64,000 nucleotides of DNA from Funiculus sociatus GB2-C1 (GTDB lineage: Bacteria > Cyanobacteriota > Cyanobacteriia > Cyanobacteriales > FACHB-T130): NCBI RefSeq assembly GCF_039962115.1, contig NZ_JAMPKJ010000006.1:94446-158445 (forward strand), in the 5' to 3' direction. Below the pieces are notes generated by a model. That model was not told the DNA's origin. It searched no databases and worked only from the letters and a program-made list of their open reading frames with translations. This document shows positions 36,261-45,225 of the stretch, piece by piece (positions within the stretch are counted from its first letter, which is position 1; each line of letters begins with the position of its first letter). A program made the translations under genes and the position numbers.

Positions 36261-36332
36261 TCAGGGAAACTCTTCCAGGTATAGCTTTGTAGCTTCTTTC
36301 AAATTGGAAATAGCTTCTTCAATCGTTTCCCC
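36261..36332 (-). pseudogene. HicB-type antitoxin remnant
   Basis: On the minus strand, between a TAA at 36333-36335 and a TGA at 36261-36263, 23 codons read GETIEEAISNLKEATKLYLE and EFP. This is the C-terminal half of the HicB/RNase-H-like antitoxin fold (G-x-T-x-E-E-A-x-x-N-x-K-E-A). No start, HicA or DNA-binding tail remains. It looks like the last scrap of a lost toxin-antitoxin pair. Confidence 0.6.
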
Positions 36333-36475
36333 TTAGTCCAACAAAGCGATCGCGCTTTTTTATAGACTAGACCAGATGAGCGATCGCGCTTTACAAAAAA
36401 GGGGGGAAGAGAAAGCGATCGCTCTTTCGATAGATGAAATCTAATGGACTTTGAGTATAAGTGTGGTTCCGCCCT

Positions 36476-38230
36476 TCAATCTCTCGTATTTTCTGTCGCC
36501 TTCGTTATGTAACGGAGAATCAAGTCAAAATCTTGGCGAATTTCTGCGAGTTGTTTTACCCAGGTGTTTGAAGATGCGATCGCGCTCTCTTCCTGCTGAC
36601 GAGCTGCTGCAATTTGCTTCTCAATCTCTCCATAAACCTGTACTTCAACTTTCCGTAGTTCTTCTTCTACCTGACCTTCGAGGTCTTTAGCAATGGCGAT
36701 AAACTGACTGGTGATTTCGCGGCGTGCTTCAGCCAGTTTCTTATCTAATTCTTCTTCCTTTTTTACTGCACGCATATCCATTGCCACTGAAACTATACCC
36801 AGAATTGGCCCTACAACCATAGCTACATTAGCTATATCTTTAGCAATGTTGACTGCTTGCCAGGGTTTAAAGTCAAATCCTATAAGTTTCCCAATAGCAT
36901 AAACACCATGATGAAGATTGCTCCCCGCTGCATTGGAGGCGTGTAGAAAGCCTTGTCCAGATACCGTTGATACTCTCCCTGCTGCTAAATCGGTTAGTTT
37001 ACTTCCTACTGTCTTGCCAATCTTTTCGAGCTGCTTAACTTGATTCATTAGTCGCTCGAAGTCAGCATCGGACTCCACATTTCGAGTAGATACTTTTTGG
37101 TTGACCTCTAAACGTGCGACAAAGGCTTGAGTTAAGTCACCCTGGAGTACCTCTTTGACTTCTTCTCTGAGAGACTCGACTGCTACCTTTACAACCTCTT
37201 CCAGTTCTGTTCCCACTTTCTCATAATGTCCTTTGACATTATTTTCCGCCTGGTCGGATAGAGCTTTGATGTCCTCTTTGCCCCCTACAGCAGTAGCAAG
37301 GACTGTTCCCTCTTTGGCAACTGCTGATGACAGACGTAGTGCTATGCTTCTAACCTTGGTTCGCAGGCGATCGCGCTCTCTTCGTACTGTACGAGATAAA
37401 CGTGCAAGCACTTCCAAGAAAGCTGAGTCTTCGCTAGAGTTGCGAGTAAAACTCAACTGAGCTTCATCAACACAACTTAGCGCGATTCGGACTGGTGTAT
37501 CGTAGCGGGTAAGTGCTGCACGGCGTTCTACAAAATTATTCAGTGCATCAATATAAGTTTGGAATCGGCTGACTTCAAGTAAAAACTCGTCGTCTTCATC
37601 CACACCTTCACAGTAGTCTTTAGCATCTATGTAACAGATGGGAAATTCATCGAGATTGTAAGGCTTAAGTGCCTCGGCAAGACTTTTACGATAGTTGGTA
37701 ATCTTTTGCTCTTCTTCTCCTGCTTCATCAGACATTTTGTTGATGACCAGCATCATTTTCCAGCGATAGCCCTTTTCATAGGCTAATTTCTTGAAATTTT
37801 CTGCTGTTAATGAGTCAAACAGCATATAAGTGAGGCAGAAAACCAGTAAGTCTGATTTGTTGATAGCCTCATAAGTAATTTCATCATGATCCTTGCGGTC
37901 TGTAAAAAGCCCAGGTGTATCTATCAGCTTGATGCCGTTCCAGTCATAACTGGCTGTTTTGTCAGTAGCAATATCGGCATCGATATGAATATCCCGTCGT
38001 CCAGTGAGGGCAGAGATAATGGTAGATTTACCTGCGCTGTACTGCCCCACAAAGGCTACTCCGAGAATTCCCTGCTCCCGATACTCTTTTAATTCCTCAC
38101 GCAGCTTTTTACGGATAGCTGTTAGTTCTTCATTGTTTCCCTGAGCCAGCAAACTATCGAACCTTACACAGGCATTCTTGAATTTAGCTCCAACAGCAGC
38201 GGCATTGAAGTTTTGGTTACTCTGAGTCAT
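36476..38230 (-). CDS. Dynamin-like GTPase, partner 1
   Basis: 584 residues from ATG 38230, which has AGGAG 11 nt upstream; a TTG start at 38254 is less likely. A helical start (1-55) leads to the GTPase domain: P-loop G-Q-Y-S-A-G-K68-S-T, G3 D104-TPG, G4 N164-K-M-S-D. A long helical region follows with a hydrophobic stretch at roughly 450-480 (IANVAMVVGPILGIVSVAMD), then a C-terminal coiled coil (EEELDKKLAEARREI). This is the layout of bacterial dynamin-like or LeoA-type GTPases, which bind or reshape membranes. The gene follows the larger GTPase with its frame overlapping; both act probably as a pair. Confidence 0.82.
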   Translation of the reverse strand: MTQSNQNFNAAAVGAKFKNACVRFDSLLAQGNNEELTAIRKKLREELKEYREQGILGVAFVGQYSAGKSTIISALTGRRDIHIDADIATDKTASYDWNGIKLIDTPGLFTDRKDHDEITYEAINKSDLLVFCLTYMLFDSLTAENFKKLAYEKGYRWKMMLVINKMSDEAGEEEQKITNYRKSLAEALKPYNLDEFPICYIDAKDYCEGVDEDDEFLLEVSRFQTYIDALNNFVERRAALTRYDTPVRIALSCVDEAQLSFTRNSSEDSAFLEVLARLSRTVRRERDRLRTKVRSIALRLSSAVAKEGTVLATAVGGKEDIKALSDQAENNVKGHYEKVGTELEEVVKVAVESLREEVKEVLQGDLTQAFVARLEVNQKVSTRNVESDADFERLMNQVKQLEKIGKTVGSKLTDLAAGRVSTVSGQGFLHASNAAGSNLHHGVYAIGKLIGFDFKPWQAVNIAKDIANVAMVVGPILGIVSVAMDMRAVKKEEELDKKLAEARREITSQFIAIAKDLEGQVEEELRKVEVQVYGEIEKQIAAARQQEESAIASSNTWVKQLAEIRQDFDLILRYITKATENTRD

Positions 38231-38250
38231 GGTTAATTTACTCCTATGTT

Positions 38251-40767
38251 TCAAGATTTGACAGGTAGGATGGAAACGTCCTCTTGGAGGACTTGTTTAA
38301 TATCGTCTAAGGATTTTCGTAGCTTAAATTCGGACTTAGTTTGGATACTCATGCTTCGTCCAAAATCACGTTTTACTTTGGAGATAATTCTGTTGATACC
38401 CTCATCAGTCAGAGGTTCATGTTGTTCGCAACACCAGTCAATGATTCGCTTGGCATAAGCACGATTAAGATAATTAGTCGTCCCCGATAACTTATTTTTG
38501 GCGGTTTCAAGCTGTGTGGCGATCGCATCTAACCCCTTAATCAACTCTTCAAAGTAAGTATCGATGTTGGCTAGAACTTCATCGCAAGACTTTTTGAAGT
38601 TCTCCTCAACCTTCTGGAGAGTATCTTTCTTCTGACTACTGAGTTGATTGGACAACGAATCGGAGATTTTTGTTACAGCCTCGCGTCGCTTTTGATCTTG
38701 AGATTTAAAGAAATCTGAAAATAGACCAGCAAGAAAACCTACCCCTATGAATAACCATCCGATAGGAGCTAAGGGAGTGAAAAAGAGGAGACTACCAACT
38801 AACCCTAAAATACTTCCTCCAATTTTCATGGCATGACGCATAAAAATATCTGAATCTTGCTCAGTAAAATTGAAACTACCGCCACCCAGTTGTGCAATGA
38901 GTTGCAATTCCTTCCCAACTTCTTCCAGTGCTTCTGTGACTTCCTTGTTGAATGTTTTACTGACATCCTTATAGACTGTATCAATACGCTCCTCAAACTT
39001 TATGTCCTTAAGTTTTTTGTTCCAACCGCGCTTCATGCCTTCTTCATTAGAGTTCCACTGGTCTTCTGCAAAATAAGAGATGGCATTGAAAGCATCTTCA
39101 AAGACTGCTTCTATCTGATGATGCAAAGATTCTAGAGAGTCTTTTTCTGCTTTTTCGATGTTTTTTCGGATAGTCTCACGCTTGTTTTTTAGCGTATTTG
39201 CCAACTTTTGATAAACTTGGGCTTGTTGTGTCACCCATTTGTCAGGATTCTCAATTGCGCCTACTGTAGAACCGAGCAGAGTTTGCGATCGCCTAATCAC
39301 CCCATGCTCAACCAAAGACACGCGAATTGAGTCCAGAAAATCTTGCATCCTGCTGGCTTTGAACAGCTTGTCTTTACACTCTTTGTGTTCTGGTTCGCGG
39401 GAAAGCTGCGCCGCAAGAAGCAAGACAGGAACGATGTCGAAGTAGTCGTTAGCATAATGTTGTTTGGCGTAGCGATGAATGCGCTCGATGTGTCCGCCAA
39501 GACCGCTTTTACCGTCCATAACGAACAGTTTATCAGGTTCCTTTAAGAAATGCTCCAAACGTCGAGAGTCGCGCAGGTTATTTTTGACATTAAGTAAAAC
39601 AATTAGTGGCTTGGCTTTTTCCTTTAACAGTTTCAAAAACTTAAACTCTGTTTCTTGGATACTATCATTTGTTACCACATAACAGATAACATCAGACTCT
39701 TCAATAACGCTTTGGGCAATTTCTTCATCAGTCTTGCCACCAGGAGCGCCAATTCCCGGAGTATCAATAATGCGGATATTCTTCCACTCATATACCCGAT
39801 TAAAACGAGTAGTGCGCTGTTTGCCTACACCAATAGCATCCCAACCTTCACCAGTAACAATGGCGTGGAGAGTGCTTTTGCCAGCCTTGGTTTTACCCAT
39901 GAAGGCGATGCTGAAATGATTGAGAGCGCGTTGCTTTGCCGCTAGTGATTCACGTACACTTTCAATCTCTTTGATAATTTCAATTGTGAGAGCTTTTTTC
40001 GTTATTTCAAGTTGCTTTGCTACCTCCGTTGCAGTTTTCGCTTGACCCTTACTTGTCTTGCTCTGGATTGCTTGTAGTTGGTCATGGATGCCTTTCCCCA
40101 AGTGATTAAGTGCTAACCCAGATGCTTTAAGAGCAACTTCTGCAAACTTGTAATCTTCATGAGCAATCGCCGCACACTGCCGAATAGCATCATCATATTC
40201 AGGCCCCGCTAAAAGGATTTCCCTTTGCAATTTTTCAAGTTGTACTCCGATATTTTCCGGGGCGATTTCTGCCAACTTGCTCACCAATGAGCGTGACAAA
40301 ATGGACTCTGCCCCTTTTAGTAAACGCGCACCGACAGACAGTTCTGGTTTATCGTTGTCATGGCTGATAGAGTGGTTAGCAGTAAAGCCTTGTGCTTCTT
40401 CTATAAGCCGTTGTATTGTCTTTGCAGACCAGTTCCAAATCTGCCCTACCTGCTCAATCATCTCGCGCTCTAACGGTGAAAAGAAACCGTCAATGTACGC
40501 CAGCGCCAGGATTTGCCGCATTGCTTCATTTTGTTTACTAGGCGACACTCTACGAGCTACATCCTCGATAGCAAGCAGGTGTTCGTCTTGGGCGAGGATT
40601 TTCTCCATTTCTTCGATGGTGCGTTGTCCCATCCTGCTCTGGCTTGCAAGTTCGTGCAGAGCTTTCGCCTCTTTACTATGAATCTGTTGATCGGCACACA
40701 CCATGTGTGTCACCAGCAAAAATGAGTAGTCTATTTCCTGGTCAGCTGTTGTGTTTGGGGCAGACAT
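38251..40767 (-). CDS. TerB-like plus dynamin-like GTPase, partner 2
   Basis: 838 residues. The N-terminus (about 12-128) has a TerB-like helical domain (THMVCADQQIHSKEAKAL, LALAYIDGFFSPLEREMIEQ with acidic metal-type positions). The GTPase domain has P-loop G291-KTKAGK297-ST, G3 D335-TPGIG and a G4 of N393-V-K-N in place of N-K-x-D. A helical stalk follows, with two hydrophobic segments near 650-690 (GSILGLVGSLLFF, IGWLFIGVGFLAGLF) that may enter a membrane. It should be the first GTPase translated; the second starts 20 bp after its stop. The TerB fusion suggests stress or phage response (inference). Confidence 0.8.
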   Translation of the reverse strand: MSAPNTTADQEIDYSFLLVTHMVCADQQIHSKEAKALHELASQSRMGQRTIEEMEKILAQDEHLLAIEDVARRVSPSKQNEAMRQILALAYIDGFFSPLEREMIEQVGQIWNWSAKTIQRLIEEAQGFTANHSISHDNDKPELSVGARLLKGAESILSRSLVSKLAEIAPENIGVQLEKLQREILLAGPEYDDAIRQCAAIAHEDYKFAEVALKASGLALNHLGKGIHDQLQAIQSKTSKGQAKTATEVAKQLEITKKALTIEIIKEIESVRESLAAKQRALNHFSIAFMGKTKAGKSTLHAIVTGEGWDAIGVGKQRTTRFNRVYEWKNIRIIDTPGIGAPGGKTDEEIAQSVIEESDVICYVVTNDSIQETEFKFLKLLKEKAKPLIVLLNVKNNLRDSRRLEHFLKEPDKLFVMDGKSGLGGHIERIHRYAKQHYANDYFDIVPVLLLAAQLSREPEHKECKDKLFKASRMQDFLDSIRVSLVEHGVIRRSQTLLGSTVGAIENPDKWVTQQAQVYQKLANTLKNKRETIRKNIEKAEKDSLESLHHQIEAVFEDAFNAISYFAEDQWNSNEEGMKRGWNKKLKDIKFEERIDTVYKDVSKTFNKEVTEALEEVGKELQLIAQLGGGSFNFTEQDSDIFMRHAMKIGGSILGLVGSLLFFTPLAPIGWLFIGVGFLAGLFSDFFKSQDQKRREAVTKISDSLSNQLSSQKKDTLQKVEENFKKSCDEVLANIDTYFEELIKGLDAIATQLETAKNKLSGTTNYLNRAYAKRIIDWCCEQHEPLTDEGINRIISKVKRDFGRSMSIQTKSEFKLRKSLDDIKQVLQEDVSILPVKS

Positions 40768-41118
40768 CTATCTCTCCGGGGGTGTTGTACATAAAACAGA
40801 GTTTGAGCCAGGGCTGTTAAATTTCTTTATGGCTGTTCCTAGCGATGCTGTTCAGCGATGCCTTTGGGTTGTAGTTGGCGGTTAATTAGGGATGCGATCG
40901 CTTTAGCATCTCCAAGCTTTGCGAGTTTTAGAAGATTTGGCTGAGTCATAACGAATAGAGGTGAGGAGCGATAAAAAACTAGCTTCTATTTAAGGATTCC
41001 CAGCGCTAATCGATAAATCGCTATTTCTCAGAAGTTTTTGCGTGTTAGCGTGGTAGCTATCGCTCTGATTCACTATCACCCAGTAAAGTAAGCAAAGAAT
41101 CTCAACCCACGCTTACCA
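40768..41118. other. Divergent intergenic region between the GTPase pair and the Rpn gene
   Basis: 351 bp with the 36-codon ORF in the middle. Promoters for both sides should lie here; no clear -35/-10 pair can be named. One HIP1 octamer is present at about 40886. Confidence 0.5.
40839..40949 (-). CDS. Short ORF with a repeated cyanobacterial N-terminal motif (possible remnant)
   Basis: 36 codons, ATG 40949 to TAG 40839: MTQPNLLKLAKLGDAKAIAS then LINRQLQPKGIAEQHR. The pattern of L-x-L-A-K-x-G-D-x-x-A-I-A-x-L-x-N-R-Q-L-Q-P-K-G-I is a common opening of several larger cyanobacterial proteins (from memory). Here it stops early, just upstream of the GTPase pair. It may be a truncated relic or a small leader peptide. 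No strong ribosome site is seen. Confidence 0.4.
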   Translation of the reverse strand: MTQPNLLKLAKLGDAKAIASLINRQLQPKGIAEQHR

Positions 41119-41976
41119 TTGGATTACGATAATATTTGCAAATATCTGGCAGAACAGTACCCAGCCGAGTTCGTGCGCTGGCTACTCTCAGATGAAGCTA
41201 CCGAAATTCAGGTACTCAAAACTGAACTTAGCACCGAACCGATTCGCGCCGATTCTCTCACACTGTTGCAAACTGCCAACCAAATCCTGCACATAGAATT
41301 TCAAACCCTGCCAGCATCAGAGCCACCACTACCATTTAGAATGCTCGACTATTGGGTGCGACTGTATCGACAGTATCGCTGTCCCATTGAGCAAGTCGTG
41401 ATTTTTTTAAAGTCCACTACCTCAGAAGCTGTCTTTACTGAGCAGTTTGCGGCAACAAACACCAGGCATAGCTACCGAGTCATCCGCCTGTGGGAGGAAG
41501 ACCCGGCTCCACTTTTGGCAAACACTGCCTTGTTGCCATTGGCTACGCTAGCTAGAAGCAACACTCCCAACGCCTTATTAGAGCAGGTCGCAGCCCAGAT
41601 CGATATGATCGAAGAACCAGAGCAACGGGGGAATCTCGCGGCTTGTGTCGAGGTGCTGGCTGGTTTGCGGTTTGAAGAAAGTTTAATTCGCCAACTTTTG
41701 AGGGAGGAAATTATGCAGGAATCAGTAACGTATCAAGCCATCATCCAAAAGGGAGTGCAACAAGGCCTGCAACAAGGAAAGCAAGAAGGAAAACAAGAGG
41801 AGGCGCGATCGCTTGTCCTGCGTCTGCTAACCCGTCGATTTGGTGCTGTTGACCAAGAACTGCAAGAGCAAATTGGGACATTATCCGTCGCGCAGTTAGA
41901 GGAGTTGGGCGAGGCGCTGTTAGATTTTCAGACTGTAACGGATTTAGTTGTTTGGTTGGATGAGCATTGCTCATAG
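41119..41976 (+). CDS. Rpn-family (PD-(D/E)XK) nuclease / transposase-like protein with DUF4351 tail
   Basis: 285 residues from a TTG start (41119). The N-terminal PD-(D/E)XK part has IRADSLTLLQTANQILHIEF, in which the spaced D and the E of H-I-E-F are the usual catalytic acids, followed by Q-T-L-P. The C-terminus has a glutamine-lysine repeat (GVQQGLQQGKQEGKQE) then the DUF4351-type LVLRLLTRRFGAVDQELQ. Rpn proteins are recombination-promoting DNA endonucleases and occur in many copies in cyanobacteria. Single gene; role in this cell unknown. Confidence 0.85.
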   Translation: MDYDNICKYLAEQYPAEFVRWLLSDEATEIQVLKTELSTEPIRADSLTLLQTANQILHIEFQTLPASEPPLPFRMLDYWVRLYRQYRCPIEQVVIFLKSTTSEAVFTEQFAATNTRHSYRVIRLWEEDPAPLLANTALLPLATLARSNTPNALLEQVAAQIDMIEEPEQRGNLAACVEVLAGLRFEESLIRQLLREEIMQESVTYQAIIQKGVQQGLQQGKQEGKQEEARSLVLRLLTRRFGAVDQELQEQIGTLSVAQLEELGEALLDFQTVTDLVVWLDEHCS

Positions 41977-42214
41977 CGCCCTAGAGCATCAAGAGCAAGC
42001 GATCGCACTTTACACATCCATCTGAATGCGATCGCTGGCTGCTCACATACAATCTCTTAACCAAATTGATAAGTAGAATTTCTCATGCGCCGCGCTGGGC
42101 TGGATACTCTGCAACGATATACTAAACACTGGGGTCGTAAAAAAATCTTCACAATAGAAAAGATAGACAGATTCGACACCCGGTGTCTCGAATCAGCTCA
42201 GTAATTACTTAGCG

Positions 42215-43342
42215 ATGGCTTTCATGAACCCAGGCATTGACCTACAAGGAACTTTTATCCAATCCCTCAAGGATTTGGGCATCCCATCTGGTGCTGCCAA
42301 AGCGATTTGGATGCCGCTACCGATGTTTTTGATGATCATTGGTGCCACGGTCGGCGTTTTGGTAGTTGTATGGCTGGAGCGGAAAATTTCTGCTGCCGCT
42401 CAGCAGCGTATTGGCCCAGAATTCGCCGGCCCGTTGGGCGTTTTACAACCAGTAGCCGATGGTCTGAAGCTGGTTTTTAAAGAAGATATTGTACCAGCCA
42501 AGACTGACCGCTTGCTATTCACCCTGGGGCCGATTATCGTCGTTATTCCAGTGTTTTTGTCCTATTTAATTGTGCCATTCGGACAAAACCTGGTAATTGC
42601 TAACATAAGCGTAGGGGTCTTTTTGTGGATTGCGCTTTCCAGCATTGCCCCGATTGGCTTGCTGATGTCTGGCTATTCGTCAAACAACAAGTATTCGCTG
42701 CTAGGTGGCTTGAGAGCAGCAGCGCAGTCGATTAGTTACGAAATTCCGCTGGCGCTGTCCGTATTAGCGATCGCTATGATGTCTAACAGTCTTAGCACCA
42801 TCGACATCGTAGAACAGCAATCTGGCTACGGAATTTTCAGCTGGAACATCTGGCGACAACCCGTAGGATTCATCATCTTTTGGATTGCAGCCTTAGCAGA
42901 ATGCGAAAGACTTCCCTTTGACTTGCCAGAAGCAGAAGAAGAATTGGTTGCAGGTTATCAAACCGAATACTCAGGAATGAAATTCGGTTTATTTTACATT
43001 GGTTCCTACGTCAACCTCGTTCTGTCTGCCCTACTGGTAGCAATTTTGTATCTGGGCGGCTGGGAATTCCCTATTCCCATTGAGATGTTAGGCAGCTGGC
43101 TGGGATTCAATGAAGCGAGTCCCATGTTGCAGGTAATTGATGCCTCGCTGGGAATCACAATGACTCTGCTGAAAGCTTACTTCCTCATCTTCATTGCCGT
43201 TCTACTTCGGTGGACTTTACCTCGCGTTCGCATTGACCAATTGCTTAATTTGGGTTGGAAATTCCTGCTGCCAGTATCGCTGGTAAACCTACTATTAACG
43301 GCAGCGCTAAAACTCGCATTTCCTGGTGCTTTTGGTGGCTAG
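42215..43342 (+). CDS. ndhA: NAD(P)H-quinone oxidoreductase subunit 1
   Basis: 375 residues with eight hydrophobic segments. Signatures include [37 protein letters not shown] and [20 protein letters not shown], the quinone-chamber loops of the NuoH/ND1 family. It joins the membrane arm of NDH-1 to the quinone site. ATG 42215 is used; ATG 42224 (MNPGIDLQG) fits the family start equally. It is the first gene of ndhA-ndhI-ndhG-ndhE, 161 bp before ndhI. Confidence 0.97.
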   Translation: MAFMNPGIDLQGTFIQSLKDLGIPSGAAKAIWMPLPMFLMIIGATVGVLVVVWLERKISAAAQQRIGPEFAGPLGVLQPVADGLKLVFKEDIVPAKTDRLLFTLGPIIVVIPVFLSYLIVPFGQNLVIANISVGVFLWIALSSIAPIGLLMSGYSSNNKYSLLGGLRAAAQSISYEIPLALSVLAIAMMSNSLSTIDIVEQQSGYGIFSWNIWRQPVGFIIFWIAALAECERLPFDLPEAEEELVAGYQTEYSGMKFGLFYIGSYVNLVLSALLVAILYLGGWEFPIPIEMLGSWLGFNEASPMLQVIDASLGITMTLLKAYFLIFIAVLLRWTLPRVRIDQLLNLGWKFLLPVSLVNLLLTAALKLAFPGAFGG

Positions 43343-43366
43343 TCCGATTTTAAATTTTAGATTTTA

Positions 43367-43396
43367 GATTTTGGATTAGTTGTGATATCCAAAATC
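43367..43396. repeat. GATTTTGGAT hairpin repeat
   Basis: A 10-bp perfect stem (43367-43376 and 43387-43396) in the ndhA-ndhI space, same family as the hairpins at 27969-27997 and in the tRNA-Leu intron (22217-22252). Two ATTTTAGATT-like units precede it. Confidence 0.65.
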
Positions 43397-43474
43397 ATCG
43401 GAGACCCAGAAACTCCTTCGCCCCCGCAAAATCCAAAATTATCGGAAGACCAAAAACTCCCACCTCCGCAAAAT
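43389..43474. repeat. Tandem duplication of about 43 bp upstream of ndhI
   Basis: Copy 1 (43389-43432) and copy 2 (43433-43474) share CCAAAAT-ATCGG-GAC-AAACTCC-CCGCAAAAT with a few changes; a third start (CCAAAATTGG) follows at 43475. The second half of the preceding hairpin is part of copy 1, so the array seems to have grown from that repeat. Confidence 0.65.
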
Positions 43475-43503
43475 CCAAAATTGGAGAGAGAGAGACACGA
43501 ACA

Positions 43504-44088
43504 ATGTTGAAGTTCCTCAAACAAGTTGGCGATTACGCTAAAGAAACTGTCCAAGCGGCTCGGTATATTGGTCAAGGATTGTCCGTGACTTTCGACCATA
43601 TGCAGCGCCGTCCAATTACTGTGCAGTATCCCTACGAAAAACTCATTCCCTCCGAGCGTTTCCGGGGTAGAATTCACTTTGAATTTGATAAGTGTATTTC
43701 CTGCGAAGTCTGCGTGCGGGTTTGCCCGATAAATCTGCCAGTGGTGGATTGGGAATTTAACAAGGAAAGCAAAAAGAAACAGCTCAAACACTACAGCATC
43801 GACTTCGGAGTTTGTATCTTTTGCGGTAACTGCGTAGAATTCTGTCCGACTAATTGCTTGTCGATGACTGAAGATTACGAGCTTTCTACCTACGACCGTC
43901 ACGAATTGAACTATGACAACGTGGCACTCGGTCGTCTACCGTATAAAGTCACGCAAGACCCGATGGTGACACCGCTGCGCGAACTAGCCTACCTGCCGAA
44001 GGGTGTCATGGAGCCGCACGACCTACCGCCTGGTTCGGTTCGCGCTGGTCAGCGTCCAGAGGAAATTCTGGAACAGATGGAAAAATAA
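43504..44088 (+). CDS. ndhI: NAD(P)H-quinone oxidoreductase subunit I (ferredoxin-like)
   Basis: 194 residues. Two 4Fe-4S motifs are complete: [12 protein letters not shown] (about 60-71) and [12 protein letters not shown] (about 99-110). NdhI carries electrons in the peripheral arm of NDH-1. GAGAGAGAGAGAC before the ATG is an A/G-rich ribosome site. It is 161 bp after ndhA and 96 bp before ndhG; both spaces carry repeats. Confidence 0.97.
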   Translation: MLKFLKQVGDYAKETVQAARYIGQGLSVTFDHMQRRPITVQYPYEKLIPSERFRGRIHFEFDKCISCEVCVRVCPINLPVVDWEFNKESKKKQLKHYSIDFGVCIFCGNCVEFCPTNCLSMTEDYELSTYDRHELNYDNVALGRLPYKVTQDPMVTPLRELAYLPKGVMEPHDLPPGSVRAGQRPEEILEQMEK

Positions 44089-44112
44089 AAGTCAGTGGCT
44101 AATTGCTCATGA

Positions 44113-44147
44113 CTAATGGCTAATGGTTTTTATCAATTAGCCATTAG
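44113..44147. repeat. Palindromic repeat of the TTAGCCATTAG family
   Basis: A perfect 12-bp stem, CTAATGGCTAAT (44113-44124) with ATTAGCCATTAG (44136-44147), in the ndhI-ndhG space. Further partial units flank it on both sides (44096-44175). Same family as at 4185-4225, 21133-21163, 45145-45190 and 61740-61760. Confidence 0.65.
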
Positions 44148-44184
44148 CCACTAGCAATTAGCAATTAGCAAAGGACAAAAAGCA

Positions 44185-44817
44185 GTGAATCTAGCAGAAG
44201 GCGTTCAGATTGTTTCGTTTGGCTTGCTGTCGGTGATGATGATTGGGGCAGCATTAGGAGTAGTGTTGTTTTCTAGTATTGTCTACTCAGCATTTTTGTT
44301 GGGCGGAGTATTTATCAGCATTGCTGGTTTATACCTTCTCCTGAATGCAGATTTTGTATCAGCGGCGCAGATTCTCATCTATGTTGGAGCTGTTAACGTT
44401 TTGATTTTGTTCGCCATCATGTTGGTGAACAAGCGGGAAGATTTTACACCCATTCGCAATCGTTGGATTCGTCAAGGTTCAACCGGATTGGTATGTGTCG
44501 GTTTGTTTGCGCTTCTGGGAACGATGGTGGTAAGAACTCCTTGGGCTTTATCCAGCTTACCCCATTCTGTTGAAAGTACCATTGTGCAGCTGGGTGAGCA
44601 TTTTTTCAGCGACTTTTTGCTGCCATTTGAGTTAGTTTCTGTACTGTTGTTGATGGCAATGGTGGGCGCAATTATTTTGGCGCGTCGCGAATATATTCCA
44701 GAAGAAATAGTCTCCGAACTAGCTCAAACAAAAGCTTTAACTTTGCAAGAACGTCCCCGCGAACTTTTGACGGTAGGCACTGAAAGCACAAAACTCCCCG
44801 TAGATACCAATACATAG
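44185..44817 (+). CDS. ndhG: NAD(P)H-quinone oxidoreductase subunit 6
   Basis: 210 residues from GTG 44185 (after AAAGGAC). Five hydrophobic segments and the ND6 hallmark QILIYVGAVNVLILFAIMLV. It is part of the NDH-1 membrane arm. The C-terminal 40 residues (EEIVSELAQTKALTLQERPR) are soluble. It is 15 bp before ndhE, so the pair is coupled. Confidence 0.95.
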   Translation: MNLAEGVQIVSFGLLSVMMIGAALGVVLFSSIVYSAFLLGGVFISIAGLYLLLNADFVSAAQILIYVGAVNVLILFAIMLVNKREDFTPIRNRWIRQGSTGLVCVGLFALLGTMVVRTPWALSSLPHSVESTIVQLGEHFFSDFLLPFELVSVLLLMAMVGAIILARREYIPEEIVSELAQTKALTLQERPRELLTVGTESTKLPVDTNT

Positions 44818-44832
44818 AACCAAAGAAAACTC

Positions 44833-45144
44833 ATGCAACTGCAACTTCAGTATTTTCTAATATTAGCCGCTGCCCTTTTCTGCATCGGCATTTATGGCTT
44901 GATTACCAGCCGCAACGCAGTGCGGGTGCTGATGTCGATTGAATTGATGCTGAATGCAGTAAACCTGAATTTAATGGGGTTTTCTAATTATCTAGATCCC
45001 CAGGAAATAAAAGGTCAGGTTTTTACTGTTTTTGTGATTACAATTGCGGCGGCTGAAGCTGCTGTTGGTTTGGCAATTGTGCTTTCAATTTACCGCAACC
45101 GCGAAACGGTGGACATGGAGCAGTTTAATTTGCTCAAGTGGTAA
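44833..45144 (+). CDS. ndhE: NAD(P)H-quinone oxidoreductase subunit 4L
   Basis: 103 residues, three membrane helices, with [20 protein letters not shown] and [20 protein letters not shown], the conserved glutamates of the NuoK/ND4L family that form the proton path. It ends the ndhA-I-G-E set; a TTAGTCATTAG-type imperfect hairpin (about 45159-45186) follows and may help stop transcription. Confidence 0.96.
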   Translation: MQLQLQYFLILAAALFCIGIYGLITSRNAVRVLMSIELMLNAVNLNLMGFSNYLDPQEIKGQVFTVFVITIAAAEAAVGLAIVLSIYRNRETVDMEQFNLLKW

Positions 45145-45225
45145 ATTATTAGTTATTAGTCATTAGTTATTAGACTAATGGCTAATAGCTTAAATTAAAT
45201 TGATATAACAATCCTATTTCATTTG

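Larger units (their letters stand above)
36154..36475. other. Intergenic region between gltA and the GTPase pair
   Basis: 322 bp. Besides the gltA terminator it has a short HicB relic (36261-36332) and three HIP1 octamers in 100 bp (36346-36425). No intact gene is seen; it is a convergent space. Confidence 0.6.

Noticed and set aside
36346..36425. Dense GCGATCGC sites as a special regulatory cluster
   Set aside because: HIP1 octamers occur at high density all over the window, so a local group is not informative.
41119..41976. Active insertion-sequence transposase
   Set aside because: The protein fits the Rpn nuclease family, and no terminal inverted repeats or target duplication are seen around it.
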